64,000 nucleotides of DNA. Source: Paraflavitalea soli (GTDB lineage Bacteria; Bacteroidota; Bacteroidia; Chitinophagales; Chitinophagaceae). Positions 44,101 through 51,956 of this stretch are shown here, piece by piece. A program made the position numbers and the translations under genes. The number at the start of each line of letters is the position of its first letter. The stretch's first letter is position 1. The stretch spans positions 8,188,546-8,252,545 of the forward strand of contig NZ_CP032157.1 of assembly GCF_003555545.1 (NCBI RefSeq). Reading direction: 5' to 3'. The notes under the pieces were generated by a model. That model did not search any database, was not told the origin of the DNA, and saw only the letters and a program-made list of their open reading frames with translations.

Positions 44101-45998
44101 AAGTTGTCGATATTGTCGCCGCTGAAGTTGAACCTGAACTTACCGGTTACTTCTACACTATCCTTCAACAGTTTAATGTTCTTCAGATCGGCCTTTACAA
44201 TATTGGCGTCGAAATTAAACTGGGGGATATCCTTGCTGAGGTCAACGAGACCATTTAACTGGAATTGCAGGTTGGGATCATCAGATGTCAGCTCTCCATT
44301 GAAGAGGCGCTTGGCCACCGTACCCTTCACTATAATGTTCTGATACGTATAGCCATTTACTTCCAGTGATCTGATGGTGCCATCCAGTTTGGCATTCAGG
44401 CTATTGGCTTTCATACCCAGGCCGTATACGCCGCCATTAAAGCTGATCTTGCCTATCTGCGCCATATCTACAAACTGGCCCAGGTTGAAACTATCAGTTC
44501 TCAGCTTACCGGAATAAGTAGGCGCTCCATTGGCCGGGAACTTCATGTTGAGGTCACTCACGATGGTGCCCAGACCGGTACGTATGGTTCCATAGGTAAC
44601 AAAGTCGTTGATGAAGCCGGTGAAGTTGCCCCTGAACTGCAGGTATTCCAGTTTGTCTATTCTTGGTTGCTGAATATTCTTTAATTGAGGGATAATGGTA
44701 ATGGCATCGGGATAAGTGGTCCGGAAATCATTGGCTACAAAGTCGATAAAGGTATTGTTGATATCCGGTAAACCTTTGATGCTGATATTACCATTGAGGT
44801 AGGTATTTTTTCCGGCCTCTACGATCAGTTTGCGGGCAGTGAGGTTCTCAACGGGGCCTTTTATCTTACCACTGATGCGGATCTGCTTTTTCCAGTTTTG
44901 CATTTCAGGTGCAAAGAAGGCAATATCATCACTGTCCAGATCGGCATCGTTAAAGTCTGCTTCCATGCGTACCAGGGAAATAAAATCGCCCATGTCATCA
45001 AACGTATTGTAATGCATGGCGAAGTAATCGTGCAGGTGGCTCCGGTTGGTGAGCAGGTCAAGCTGATGAAATTCCATCGCTTCCGGATGTATCCGCACCT
45101 GGGCATTCAACTTCTTTACGATAAATCCACTGCGCTCCTTTGTATTGAGCTGCATGTTGACCAGGATAGAATCCTGCTTAAAAGCTACCTGTTTGAAAGT
45201 GCCATTGATATCACTGAAGTGGATATGATTGGGATCAAAATAAGAGACAAGGGGATCATCCGTTTGGCGGTCACTTTTAAACGTGCCTTTTTCGAGGGTT
45301 ACTTCATTGATAGCAATACTCCATTTGCCGGGATTCCAGCGCAGGTGGGCCGTATCGTTCACAATGGTTTCTTCTACGTACCTGGGACGTAAGGAATCGG
45401 GCCGGTTGCCGGTATAGTTATAGATGGAAAATACAGGATGATCGAGATGCAGGCTATTGATCCGTATCAGGCGCTCCTGGAGGTCGAGTTTTTCAGCATC
45501 GATATTCAAGGTAGCAAACTGCAGCTGCATATCTTCTCCCCGCCAGCCATCTCTTTGCAGGAGGGATACATTGTCAAACTCTACTTTTTTCAGGTCGAGG
45601 TTGACGGAACCTTTTTGGGTGGTGGTCTTTTTAGGGCCGCTGAAGTAATCGGCCAGGAAGCGATAATTCCAGGTAGAATCCTGTCGTTCCAGGTGGATCA
45701 CGGCATCTTCCAGCCCAATATATTTCAGTTCGATCCGGTCCTTGAAGAAAAACCAGTCGGTGATATTCACTTTTACAGCACCGGCATACAACAGGGTATC
45801 CTGTTGCTGGTCTTTCACCAGGGTGCCTTCCAGCAGCATTTTATTAAATAAGGCAAAATCTACATGTTTGATCTGAACGGTCGTGTGGAGGTCTTTGGAA
45901 AGTCGTTTGGTCACCTGGTGTACCAGCCAGTTCTGTACCGGGGTAGTCTGGATGGCCATCCATGCCAGCAAGATCAGGGCGATCAGCACCAGCAGCAC
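41154..45998 (-). CDS. tamB: TamB-like translocation and assembly protein (DUF490 / AsmA-like)
   Basis: A protein of at least 1614 residues that spans the periplasm as a long beta-groove and works with the TamL/TamA barrel in envelope assembly or lipid transport. It has one N-terminal membrane anchor (VLIALILLAWMAIQ), an AsmA-like start (VKDQQQDTLLYAGAVKVNIT), a very long beta-repeat body, and a C-terminal DUF490 domain containing GRYDIDRGNYNFNFQSVL and the final FTFGSALDFGLSS. The GTG at 45998 is the first usual start codon. However, the frame is open for 12 further codons and encodes LRKFWKISRT immediately upstream, which looks like the true N-terminus, so initiation at CTG 46028 is possible. 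It is convergent with ribBA. Confidence 0.9.
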   Translation of the reverse strand: MLLVLIALILLAWMAIQTTPVQNWLVHQVTKRLSKDLHTTVQIKHVDFALFNKMLLEGTLVKDQQQDTLLYAGAVKVNITDWFFFKDRIELKYIGLEDAVIHLERQDSTWNYRFLADYFSGPKKTTTQKGSVNLDLKKVEFDNVSLLQRDGWRGEDMQLQFATLNIDAEKLDLQERLIRINSLHLDHPVFSIYNYTGNRPDSLRPRYVEETIVNDTAHLRWNPGKWSIAINEVTLEKGTFKSDRQTDDPLVSYFDPNHIHFSDINGTFKQVAFKQDSILVNMQLNTKERSGFIVKKLNAQVRIHPEAMEFHQLDLLTNRSHLHDYFAMHYNTFDDMGDFISLVRMEADFNDADLDSDDIAFFAPEMQNWKKQIRISGKIKGPVENLTARKLIVEAGKNTYLNGNISIKGLPDINNTFIDFVANDFRTTYPDAITIIPQLKNIQQPRIDKLEYLQFRGNFTGFINDFVTYGTIRTGLGTIVSDLNMKFPANGAPTYSGKLRTDSFNLGQFVDMAQIGKISFNGGVYGLGMKANSLNAKLDGTIRSLEVNGYTYQNIIVKGTVAKRLFNGELTSDDPNLQFQLNGLVDLSKDIPQFNFDANIVKADLKNIKLLKDSVEVTGKFRFNFSGDNIDNFLGTARVYEASVFKKGKRISFDSLNIESKTLGTNKVITVLSNEFDAALVGQFSIRDLPSSFRTFLHKYYPSYIGEGRTMQHDENFSFVVTTKKVDEYLDFFDKNLNGFNYSTVTGRINTKENMLDLNAEVPQFSYKNIAFYNVALKGTGNLDSLSLENSIADVYINDSLHFPGSTINIHSANDISDITLKTSASQTLNSANVVARVQTMPKGVRIVFNESHFDVNGKNWVIEKNGELVLSEELVTADGVKIYSGDQEILVTTQPSDIGNTNDIKVDLKKINIGDFAPYITKSTRLEGLLNATVDVMNPFGKIQVEMNGEADQFRLDNDSLGKIQLNANYNQRSGAVNFAAVSNNKDYVFDMKGLYNLLDSADNQTPLDITGNFQDTKINVLEKYLSGVFKNISGLATGQLRITGPTDNLKYLGKVQLRDAALRVNYTNVLYKIPAATFDFKEDQINFGSFTIRDEFGNTGTVSRGILKHHGFDDLDFDFAINSNKMLVLATDGTGKDPFFGTVFAKVNMTLKDRLEDMKMDIRGEPADSSKLFIRSGSGSKQSGETDYIVWKVYGREMKAVDAFKESNLSVTLDVTANNYIKMNVILDELTGDVIQAVGHGNLKMTARTDGEFSITGRYDIDRGNYNFNFQSVLRKPFTLRPNVGNYIQWQGDPYAATIKIDAEYKAENVRFSDLGLDAFSLQSGSNTNGGINNNVRKYRGEVIVVATLKNKLMKPDISFQIEMPQNSTLKNDADALAILQRIQNDENELNKQVAFLIVFNSFGPLSTSNSQGNLANLAFEGVVINSISGILSNTLSRQFSNIFQKIFNDKSIKVNFNAQMYSGSNFIDNSNNKLNIDRTNLNFNIGKSFLDERLTFTFGSALDFGLSSQQVQATQNLQFLPDITAEWKVRADGKVVLTFFYRDSYNYMSGVGARQNRSGASISYRHDFDRLGDIFRTERKRKEKAEERRVKDSTNATSATDSSKSDTAGKP

Positions 45999-46206
45999 GG
46001 TCCGGGATATTTTCCAAAATTTTCTCAGGAAACTACGTTATTCGGGTGTAAAATTAGGTATTCCCCATTGCTGAGCAAATTCAGTACCAATGAATTGAAA
46101 TGATTTGATAAATATCGGCATTAAGATGGGGTTAACAGGAGACCTGAAATATGGCAAATACAGTGTATTCGTAATTGATTCAAGGAAAGGTGCCCGTGAA
46201 ATTCCT

Positions 46207-46764
46207 TTAGATCCGCGGCGCATTTGCCGGATCTTTAATCCCCTCACTGGCATTGTATTCGGCTGATTTTCCGGGTTCTATCGACAGGCTTTTCCAGGAT
46301 TGGTCTTTGAGCATACGGCCGATATACACAATTTGTCCTACATGATAGGGATAGTGGGCCAACTGGCGGTTGATGGCGTCGATCACGATCAATGGCTCCT
46401 GGCGGATGGTGATCGTTTTCAGGAGATCAGCTTCGGTTAGGGATTCGAGGGTGTCGAGGAAACAAGCCCATCCTTTTTCCCACTTGTCCAGCAATTGTAC
46501 TTTGGAGTATTGGATCACGCCAAATTCTTCATCCCGCTTGCGCCAGTCTTTTTCTCCATCTTCGGTAAGGAAATTGGTCCAGCGGCTCAGCATATTCCCA
46601 TGCAGGTGCTGGATGATCATGGCAATGCTGTTGGAGGCGGCATTTGGCTGGTAGAGGAAATCCTTTTCTTCCAGTTGTTCAAAGGTCCGTTCGCCCAATA
46701 ATTTATAGTAACGCAGGCGCTTAATGGCGCTTGATAAGAATACTGTACCCACTGAGTTCGACAT
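46207..46764 (-). CDS. DinB-like protein (DUF1572 family)
   Basis: A 185-residue four-helix-bundle protein of the DinB/DUF1572 group, putative metal-dependent enzymes that include thiol transferases. The likely metal ligands are His in MIIQHLHGNMLSRW and the His pair in LAHYPYHVGQIVYIGRM; FLTEDGEKDWRKRDEEF is also typical of DUF1572. No reaction is known. The ATG at 46764 (MSNSVGTVFLSSAIKRL) was used. It is on the same strand as the gamma-glutamyltransferase gene upstream, but a family A repeat lies between them. Confidence 0.85.
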   Translation of the reverse strand: MSNSVGTVFLSSAIKRLRYYKLLGERTFEQLEEKDFLYQPNAASNSIAMIIQHLHGNMLSRWTNFLTEDGEKDWRKRDEEFGVIQYSKVQLLDKWEKGWACFLDTLESLTEADLLKTITIRQEPLIVIDAINRQLAHYPYHVGQIVYIGRMLKDQSWKSLSIEPGKSAEYNASEGIKDPANAPRI

Positions 46765-46794
46765 GATCACCTGTTTGTAACAAAGTTAGGAAGA

Positions 46795-46881
46795 AAGCTT
46801 CGAGCCGCGAGCTGCGAGTCTGTTGCTTCGAATGGCTTCTCTGTATTTAGCTCACAGCTCGTAGCTCGCGGCTCGCAGCTG
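46795..46881. repeat. Family A heptamer element, copy 4 (inverted arms)
   Basis: The left arm at 46795-46822 reads AAGCTTC, GAGCCGC, GAGCTGC, GAGTCTG. The right arm at 46849-46881 reads AGCTCAC, AGCTCGT, AGCTCGC, GGCTCGC, AGCTG. CTGTATTT directly before the right arm is the shared AATACA core on the other strand. Confidence 0.82.
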
Positions 46882-46884
46882 TTT

Positions 46885-48600
46885 TCAGTATCCTGCTGCA
46901 TGATCATCTCCCCGCTTGTCACCTACGGCTTCAAAACTGCCATCGGGCAATACACGGATCACTTCGGTGCGGCCGATAGCGCCACGTACGGTGATCTTAT
47001 AACCCATTTGCTGCAGCTTTTCGCGTACAGCCTGGGGGAAGTCTCTTTCCACCATCACTTCATCGGGTAACCACTGGTGGTGGAATTTGGGTTTGTTCAC
47101 CGCATCATCGGCATTCATATCAAACTCCAGGATGTTGACCAGTGTTTGAAATACAGAAGTGGTAATGGTGGTACCGCCGGGCGTACCTACTACGAGGTAA
47201 GGCTTACCGTTTTTCAGCACGATGGTGGGCGTCATGGAGCTCAACATACGTTTGCCGGGCACAATGGCATTGGCATCGCCGCCTACAGCGCCGTACATAT
47301 TGGGTACGCCGGGTTTTACACTGAAATCGTCCATCTCATTGTTGAGCAGGAATCCGGCGCCGCCTACTACCGTCTTGCTGCCATACCCACCATTGAGGGT
47401 AGTGGTGACGGCTACGGCGTTGCCCTGGCTGTCATATACACTTAAGTGGGTAGTCTCTTCGCTTTCCGGTACGATGCCTGCCTGCACGGCAGTGCTGCTG
47501 CCTGCTTTGTTGGGGTCATAGTCCTTCATTCGTTGTTTGGCATACGCATCACTGGTGAGTGTTTTGATGGGCACTTTGTAGAAGTCCACATCCCCCAGGA
47601 ATTTGGCGCGGTCGGCATAGGCCCTGCGCTCTACTTCGGTCATCAGTTGTACGGATTGTACCGTCTGGAAACCATAGCTCTTGATAGGTTTGTCTTCGAT
47701 CATCTTCATCATCTGGGGCAGTAATACGCCGCCGCTGCTGGGCAGTGGCATGGTCACTACTTTATATCCCTTGTAATCAAAAATGGAAGGCTGTCTGTCC
47801 CGGGCGGCATAGCTCTTCAGGTCATCATACGTGATGATGCCTTTGCCGCGTTGCATTTCTGCTACGATGAGCCGGGCGGTCTCTCCTTCATAAAATCCGG
47901 CCTGTCCGTTATCGCGTATGCGCTTCAACGTGTTGGCCAGGTCTTTCTGTACCAGGGTATCACCGGCTTTCCAGGGACTGGCTTTTACAAAGGCGGGTGT
48001 TACAGTGTTATATTTAATAAAGGCTTCGCGGGAACGGTTCAGGTCGCTGGCCTCATCGGCTGTGATCACAAAGCCTTTTTCGGCCAGGTCGATGGCGGGC
48101 TGTATGAGTTTCCTGAAGGGCAGCTTGCTGTATTTTGCGGCTGCGAACAGGCCGGCCACGGTGCCCGGCACACCCGATGCCAGGTGGCCATTCACGCTGA
48201 GGGCTGTAATGGCATTGCCATTGGCATCGAGGTACATATCGCGGGTGGCAGCGCCGGGCGCCTTCTCGCGGTAATCCAGCGTAACATCTTTGCCATCAGC
48301 CAGATGGGCTACGAGGAAACCACCGCCGCCGATATTGCCGGCAGCGGGATACACAACGGCTAATGTGAGTTGGGTGGTAATAGCGGCATCAATGGCATTG
48401 CCGCCCAGTTTTAATATAGCGAGACCTGCTTCACTGGCGAGTGGATGTGCAGAGACCACGGCGCCATGTGTGCCTGTTGCTTTCTTCTGTACAGTATACT
48501 GGTATGGGTTTACCTGTTTAGGACTTATTATGGCACGGTTGCCACCACAGGCATACAAGCATACAGCTACCAGTAATATATAGGTGTTCTTTTTTCTCAT
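46885..48600 (-). CDS. ggt: Gamma-glutamyltransferase, lipoprotein
   Basis: A 571-residue Ntn-hydrolase that splits gamma-glutamyl bonds (for example glutathione) or transfers the glutamyl group. It is made as a proenzyme that cleaves itself before the catalytic threonine, here the second Thr in ESEETTHLSVYDSQGNAVAV. The N-terminus is a lipoprotein signal with lipobox CLYAC, so it acts in the periplasm or at the surface. Other family blocks are HPLASEAGLAILKLGGNAIDAA, GGGGFLVA and MLSSMTPTIV. It is probably monocistronic or cotranscribed with the DinB-like gene. Confidence 0.95.
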   Translation of the reverse strand: MRKKNTYILLVAVCLYACGGNRAIISPKQVNPYQYTVQKKATGTHGAVVSAHPLASEAGLAILKLGGNAIDAAITTQLTLAVVYPAAGNIGGGGFLVAHLADGKDVTLDYREKAPGAATRDMYLDANGNAITALSVNGHLASGVPGTVAGLFAAAKYSKLPFRKLIQPAIDLAEKGFVITADEASDLNRSREAFIKYNTVTPAFVKASPWKAGDTLVQKDLANTLKRIRDNGQAGFYEGETARLIVAEMQRGKGIITYDDLKSYAARDRQPSIFDYKGYKVVTMPLPSSGGVLLPQMMKMIEDKPIKSYGFQTVQSVQLMTEVERRAYADRAKFLGDVDFYKVPIKTLTSDAYAKQRMKDYDPNKAGSSTAVQAGIVPESEETTHLSVYDSQGNAVAVTTTLNGGYGSKTVVGGAGFLLNNEMDDFSVKPGVPNMYGAVGGDANAIVPGKRMLSSMTPTIVLKNGKPYLVVGTPGGTTITTSVFQTLVNILEFDMNADDAVNKPKFHHQWLPDEVMVERDFPQAVREKLQQMGYKITVRGAIGRTEVIRVLPDGSFEAVGDKRGDDHAAGY

Positions 48601-48723
48601 ATAACGCTTTTCGATTGGGGGATTAAAAATACCAAAGCTAATTCAATAAAATATTTTATCTTACAGATATCAAATGTATGGCCATGGGGCCGCATATAAC
48701 CAAAACAAACCGGACTCCAGATT

Positions 48724-51700
48724 ATGAGAAAATTTATCTACCCAATTCGTGGGGTGAGTGTTCTTACATTCTTTTTACTCACCTTCCTGACAACTTTCGC
48801 TCAAACTACCGGTACTATTCATGGAATTGTAAAAGACGCCAGCGGTAACCCGTTGTCCGGCGCTTCTGTTGCTATAGAAGGACAGAAGGGCGGCGCCATA
48901 ACGGATGCCAGCGGCAGCTATACCCTGCGGGTGCCTTCCGGTTCCTATACCCTCCTGATCAGCTTTGTAGGCCAGGAAACACAACGCTACCAGGTGGTGG
49001 TAGCAGCAGGCAGCACGGTACAACAGGATGCTTCTCTGAAAGTGCTGGCCGACCTCGGCAGTGTGGTCGTCATTGGTTCCCGTTCCCGGCAGCCCCGCAG
49101 TAAACTGTCTACAGCGGTACCGGTGGATGTGATCAGCACCCGGGAAATAAAACAATTTGCACAGGCCGACGTATCGCAGTTGCTCACTTATGCAGCGCCT
49201 TCCTTCCAATCGGCCCGCCAAACGATCTCCGATGGTACAGACCATATCGATCCGGCAGGATTGCGTGGCCTGGGGCCTGATCAAACGCTGGTGCTGGTGA
49301 ATGGCAAGCGCCGGCATACCACGGCCCTGGTCAATATCAATGGCACCGTTGGACGTGGATCAGTAGGCACCGATCTCAATGCTATACCAGCCGCTGCCAT
49401 CGAGCGCATTGAAGTATTGCGCGATGGTGCTGCCGCACAATATGGTTCTGATGCCATTGCCGGTGTGATCAACGTGGTATTGAAGAAAAGCTATAAAGGG
49501 TTTAATATATCCGGTCTGGCCGGACAAAATGTGACCACCATGCCCTATGCGGGTGGTGTTGACATCACCGACGGGCTCAACAGGCAGATCGACTTCAGCG
49601 GAGGGTATGCCTGGAAAAATGGCGCTTATATCAACCTTAGCGGCCAATGGCTGAAACGCGATGGCAGCAACCGCAGCGGGCTCGATAATATCCCCCTCAT
49701 CTATTATGGCAATGCAGGATCATTGCCTCCTGCCGCCGCTATACCGCCCGGGGTTCATCCTACGGATTATTATCGCTGGCTGATAGATAAGGACAAAGCC
49801 TTTGCCGATAGTCGCCAATATGATCGTCGCAATATCGTAGCGGGTAACTCTTCCGCCAACAACCTCGGCGCTTTCCTCAATGCAGGGTTCACCATTCATG
49901 AAAAGGTAGAAGCTTATTTCACTGCAGGCGCTTCACACCGTACAGGTGCTGCCAGTGGCTTTAGCCGCAACCCCAATTCCTGGAGCCAGCAGCCGGTACT
50001 GGAGGATGGACAACGTTATTATTACGACGGCTTCCTGCCACAGATCCATACCACCATCGATGATAAATCGCTGATTGCCGGCGTTAAATTCCCGGTCAGT
50101 GATTGGAGTTTCGATATCAGCAATACCGTGGGTCAGAATACGATCCGCTATGATATCAAGAACACCGGCAATGCTTCATTGCCTGCAAGCAGCCTGGTGC
50201 AAACAGAGTTCTACGCAGGTAAACTCGGCTTTTTGCAGAATACGGTGAACCTGGATGTAACAAGGCAATTGTCCGTAGGTGCCGGCACCTCGCTCAACAT
50301 CGCCTTTGGTGCTGAATACCGCTACGAACAATACAAGATCAATCCGGGTGAATTAAACTCCTGGCAGGACACTTCGGTGAATGGAAGAAGATTCCAGCCC
50401 GAGCCGGTTCCTTCCTATCCCGGTACTTCACTGATCTATACACCGCCGGGTGGGCCCGCAGTGCCGGGTGCGCAGGTGTTTCCGGGTTTCCGTCCTTCTG
50501 ATTCCACCAAGGCCCACCGCAATATCTATGCACTATACCTGGATGGTGAATTGCAGGGAGATAAATTCATACTGGGCGGCGCTGTTCGCTATGAGCGATA
50601 CAAAGAATTTGAAGCCGATTACGACAACCTCAGTGGTAAGATCACCGGTCGTTACAATATCAATAAAGACCTTGCCGTACGTGGTTCGGTGAGCACCGGT
50701 TTCCGCGCGCCTTCCCTGCACCAGCGTTATTTCCAGAATACTTCCACCCAGTTTGTAGGTGGATTGCCTTCTACAGCCTTAACTGCCAATAACTATAATC
50801 CCATCGTAAGGGACGCATTTGGTATCAAGGAATTGAAGCCTGAAACTTCCCTCAGCTTTTCCGGAGGTGTGGTAGGTACGATTGGTAACCACCTCACCTT
50901 TACGGTAGATGCCTACTTCATTAAAATTGATGACCGGATAGTATTGTCTACCCAGTTTGCCCGCAGCAATAACCTGGTCGATTCTATCATGAAGAAGAAC
51001 AATGTACCTGCCTCTGTAAATGCACTGCAATTCTGGACCAATGCCATCAATACGGAAACCAAAGGCATTGATGTGGTGGTAACGGAAAGATTTAAAATGG
51101 GTAAAGGCAATGCTAATTTATCTGTAGCGGCCAACTTCAATGAGAATACGGTAGTAGGTGGGTTGAATACCAATTCTGTGATCGATGATCCGAAGGTAAA
51201 CCCCAGCTGGAACAATCCCAATGCCAATCCGGCCAATGACCTCAGTACCGGCCTGTTCGACCGTCAGCAAAAATCACGTATTGAAGTAGCACAACCCAAG
51301 AGCAAGATCAATATCACGTTCATTTATGACCTGCCCAAGTGGAACTTTATGGCACGCACCGTACGTTTTGGAAAGGTTGAATACATACACAACCTGGACC
51401 CTTACTCCACCAATCCCTCTACAGGCGCTTACTTCAACGATGTAGGACTGGGTACCGATCAAACCTTTGATGCCAAGTGGACTACCGACCTGGTGGTGAC
51501 CTATAAAGTAACACGCGGTCTGAGTCTTACTGTAGGCGCCAATAACCTGTTTGATATTTACCCAGACAGGATATACATTGATCCACGCAATGATCCTGCT
51601 GCCTATTATGCTACACCGGTTGCCGGTGCAAACAAGGCAGCCGGCGGCTACAATGCATCGAGGGATGCCTCCAACAGGGGCCGTTTCCTGTTTCCCGCCA

Positions 51701-51798
51701 ACCAGTTTGGTTTCAATGGCCGCTTCCTGTTTGCCAGGATCAATGTGGATGTGGTTGATCTGGCGAAGACCATCAAAAGCGCCATTCCTAAAAAGTAG
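48724..51798 (+). CDS. TonB-dependent receptor with carboxypeptidase-regulatory-like domain
   Basis: A 1024-residue outer-membrane receptor. A signal peptide (to TTFAQT) precedes a CarboxypepD_reg-like domain (HGIVKDASGNPLSGASVAI). A classical plug follows (DVISTREIKQF, LRGLGPDQTLVLVNGKRR, IERIEVLRDGAAAQYGSDAI) and then a 22-strand barrel with RGSVSTGFRAPSLHQRYF and DAYFIKIDDRIVLS. The plug is of the ligand-uptake type (siderophore, cobalamin or other small molecule) rather than the SusC type, and there is no SusD partner. The ligand is unknown. It is followed by a terminator and an M14 carboxypeptidase gene; it is divergent from ggt. Confidence 0.94.
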   Translation: MRKFIYPIRGVSVLTFFLLTFLTTFAQTTGTIHGIVKDASGNPLSGASVAIEGQKGGAITDASGSYTLRVPSGSYTLLISFVGQETQRYQVVVAAGSTVQQDASLKVLADLGSVVVIGSRSRQPRSKLSTAVPVDVISTREIKQFAQADVSQLLTYAAPSFQSARQTISDGTDHIDPAGLRGLGPDQTLVLVNGKRRHTTALVNINGTVGRGSVGTDLNAIPAAAIERIEVLRDGAAAQYGSDAIAGVINVVLKKSYKGFNISGLAGQNVTTMPYAGGVDITDGLNRQIDFSGGYAWKNGAYINLSGQWLKRDGSNRSGLDNIPLIYYGNAGSLPPAAAIPPGVHPTDYYRWLIDKDKAFADSRQYDRRNIVAGNSSANNLGAFLNAGFTIHEKVEAYFTAGASHRTGAASGFSRNPNSWSQQPVLEDGQRYYYDGFLPQIHTTIDDKSLIAGVKFPVSDWSFDISNTVGQNTIRYDIKNTGNASLPASSLVQTEFYAGKLGFLQNTVNLDVTRQLSVGAGTSLNIAFGAEYRYEQYKINPGELNSWQDTSVNGRRFQPEPVPSYPGTSLIYTPPGGPAVPGAQVFPGFRPSDSTKAHRNIYALYLDGELQGDKFILGGAVRYERYKEFEADYDNLSGKITGRYNINKDLAVRGSVSTGFRAPSLHQRYFQNTSTQFVGGLPSTALTANNYNPIVRDAFGIKELKPETSLSFSGGVVGTIGNHLTFTVDAYFIKIDDRIVLSTQFARSNNLVDSIMKKNNVPASVNALQFWTNAINTETKGIDVVVTERFKMGKGNANLSVAANFNENTVVGGLNTNSVIDDPKVNPSWNNPNANPANDLSTGLFDRQQKSRIEVAQPKSKINITFIYDLPKWNFMARTVRFGKVEYIHNLDPYSTNPSTGAYFNDVGLGTDQTFDAKWTTDLVVTYKVTRGLSLTVGANNLFDIYPDRIYIDPRNDPAAYYATPVAGANKAAGGYNASRDASNRGRFLFPANQFGFNGRFLFARINVDVVDLAKTIKSAIPKK

Positions 51799-51839
51799 TT
51801 AAGTACACTTCTATATTACAGTCACATGAGGAATCTCAG

Positions 51840-51868
51840 GGCATCCCGCACACGGGGATGCCTTTTTT
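51840..51868 (+). terminator. Terminator of the TonB-dependent receptor gene
   Basis: A perfect stem GGCATCCC / GGGATGCC is followed by six T residues. Confidence 0.85.
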
Positions 51869-51873
51869 ATTCC

Positions 51874-51916
51874 GGATGTAGGATTTCAGATCCTCCTAAA
51901 TCCTAAATTCTACATT
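51874..51916. repeat. Family B heptamer element, copy 1 (word TCCTAAA)
   Basis: The left arm is GGATGTA, GGATTTC (51874-51887). The right arm, inverse to it, is TCCTAAA, TCCTAAA, TTCTACA (51894-51914). It lies just after the receptor's terminator. Confidence 0.78.
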
Positions 51917-51956
51917 CAAAATTGTTCCTTATTTTCATGGCTTATACGTACATATC

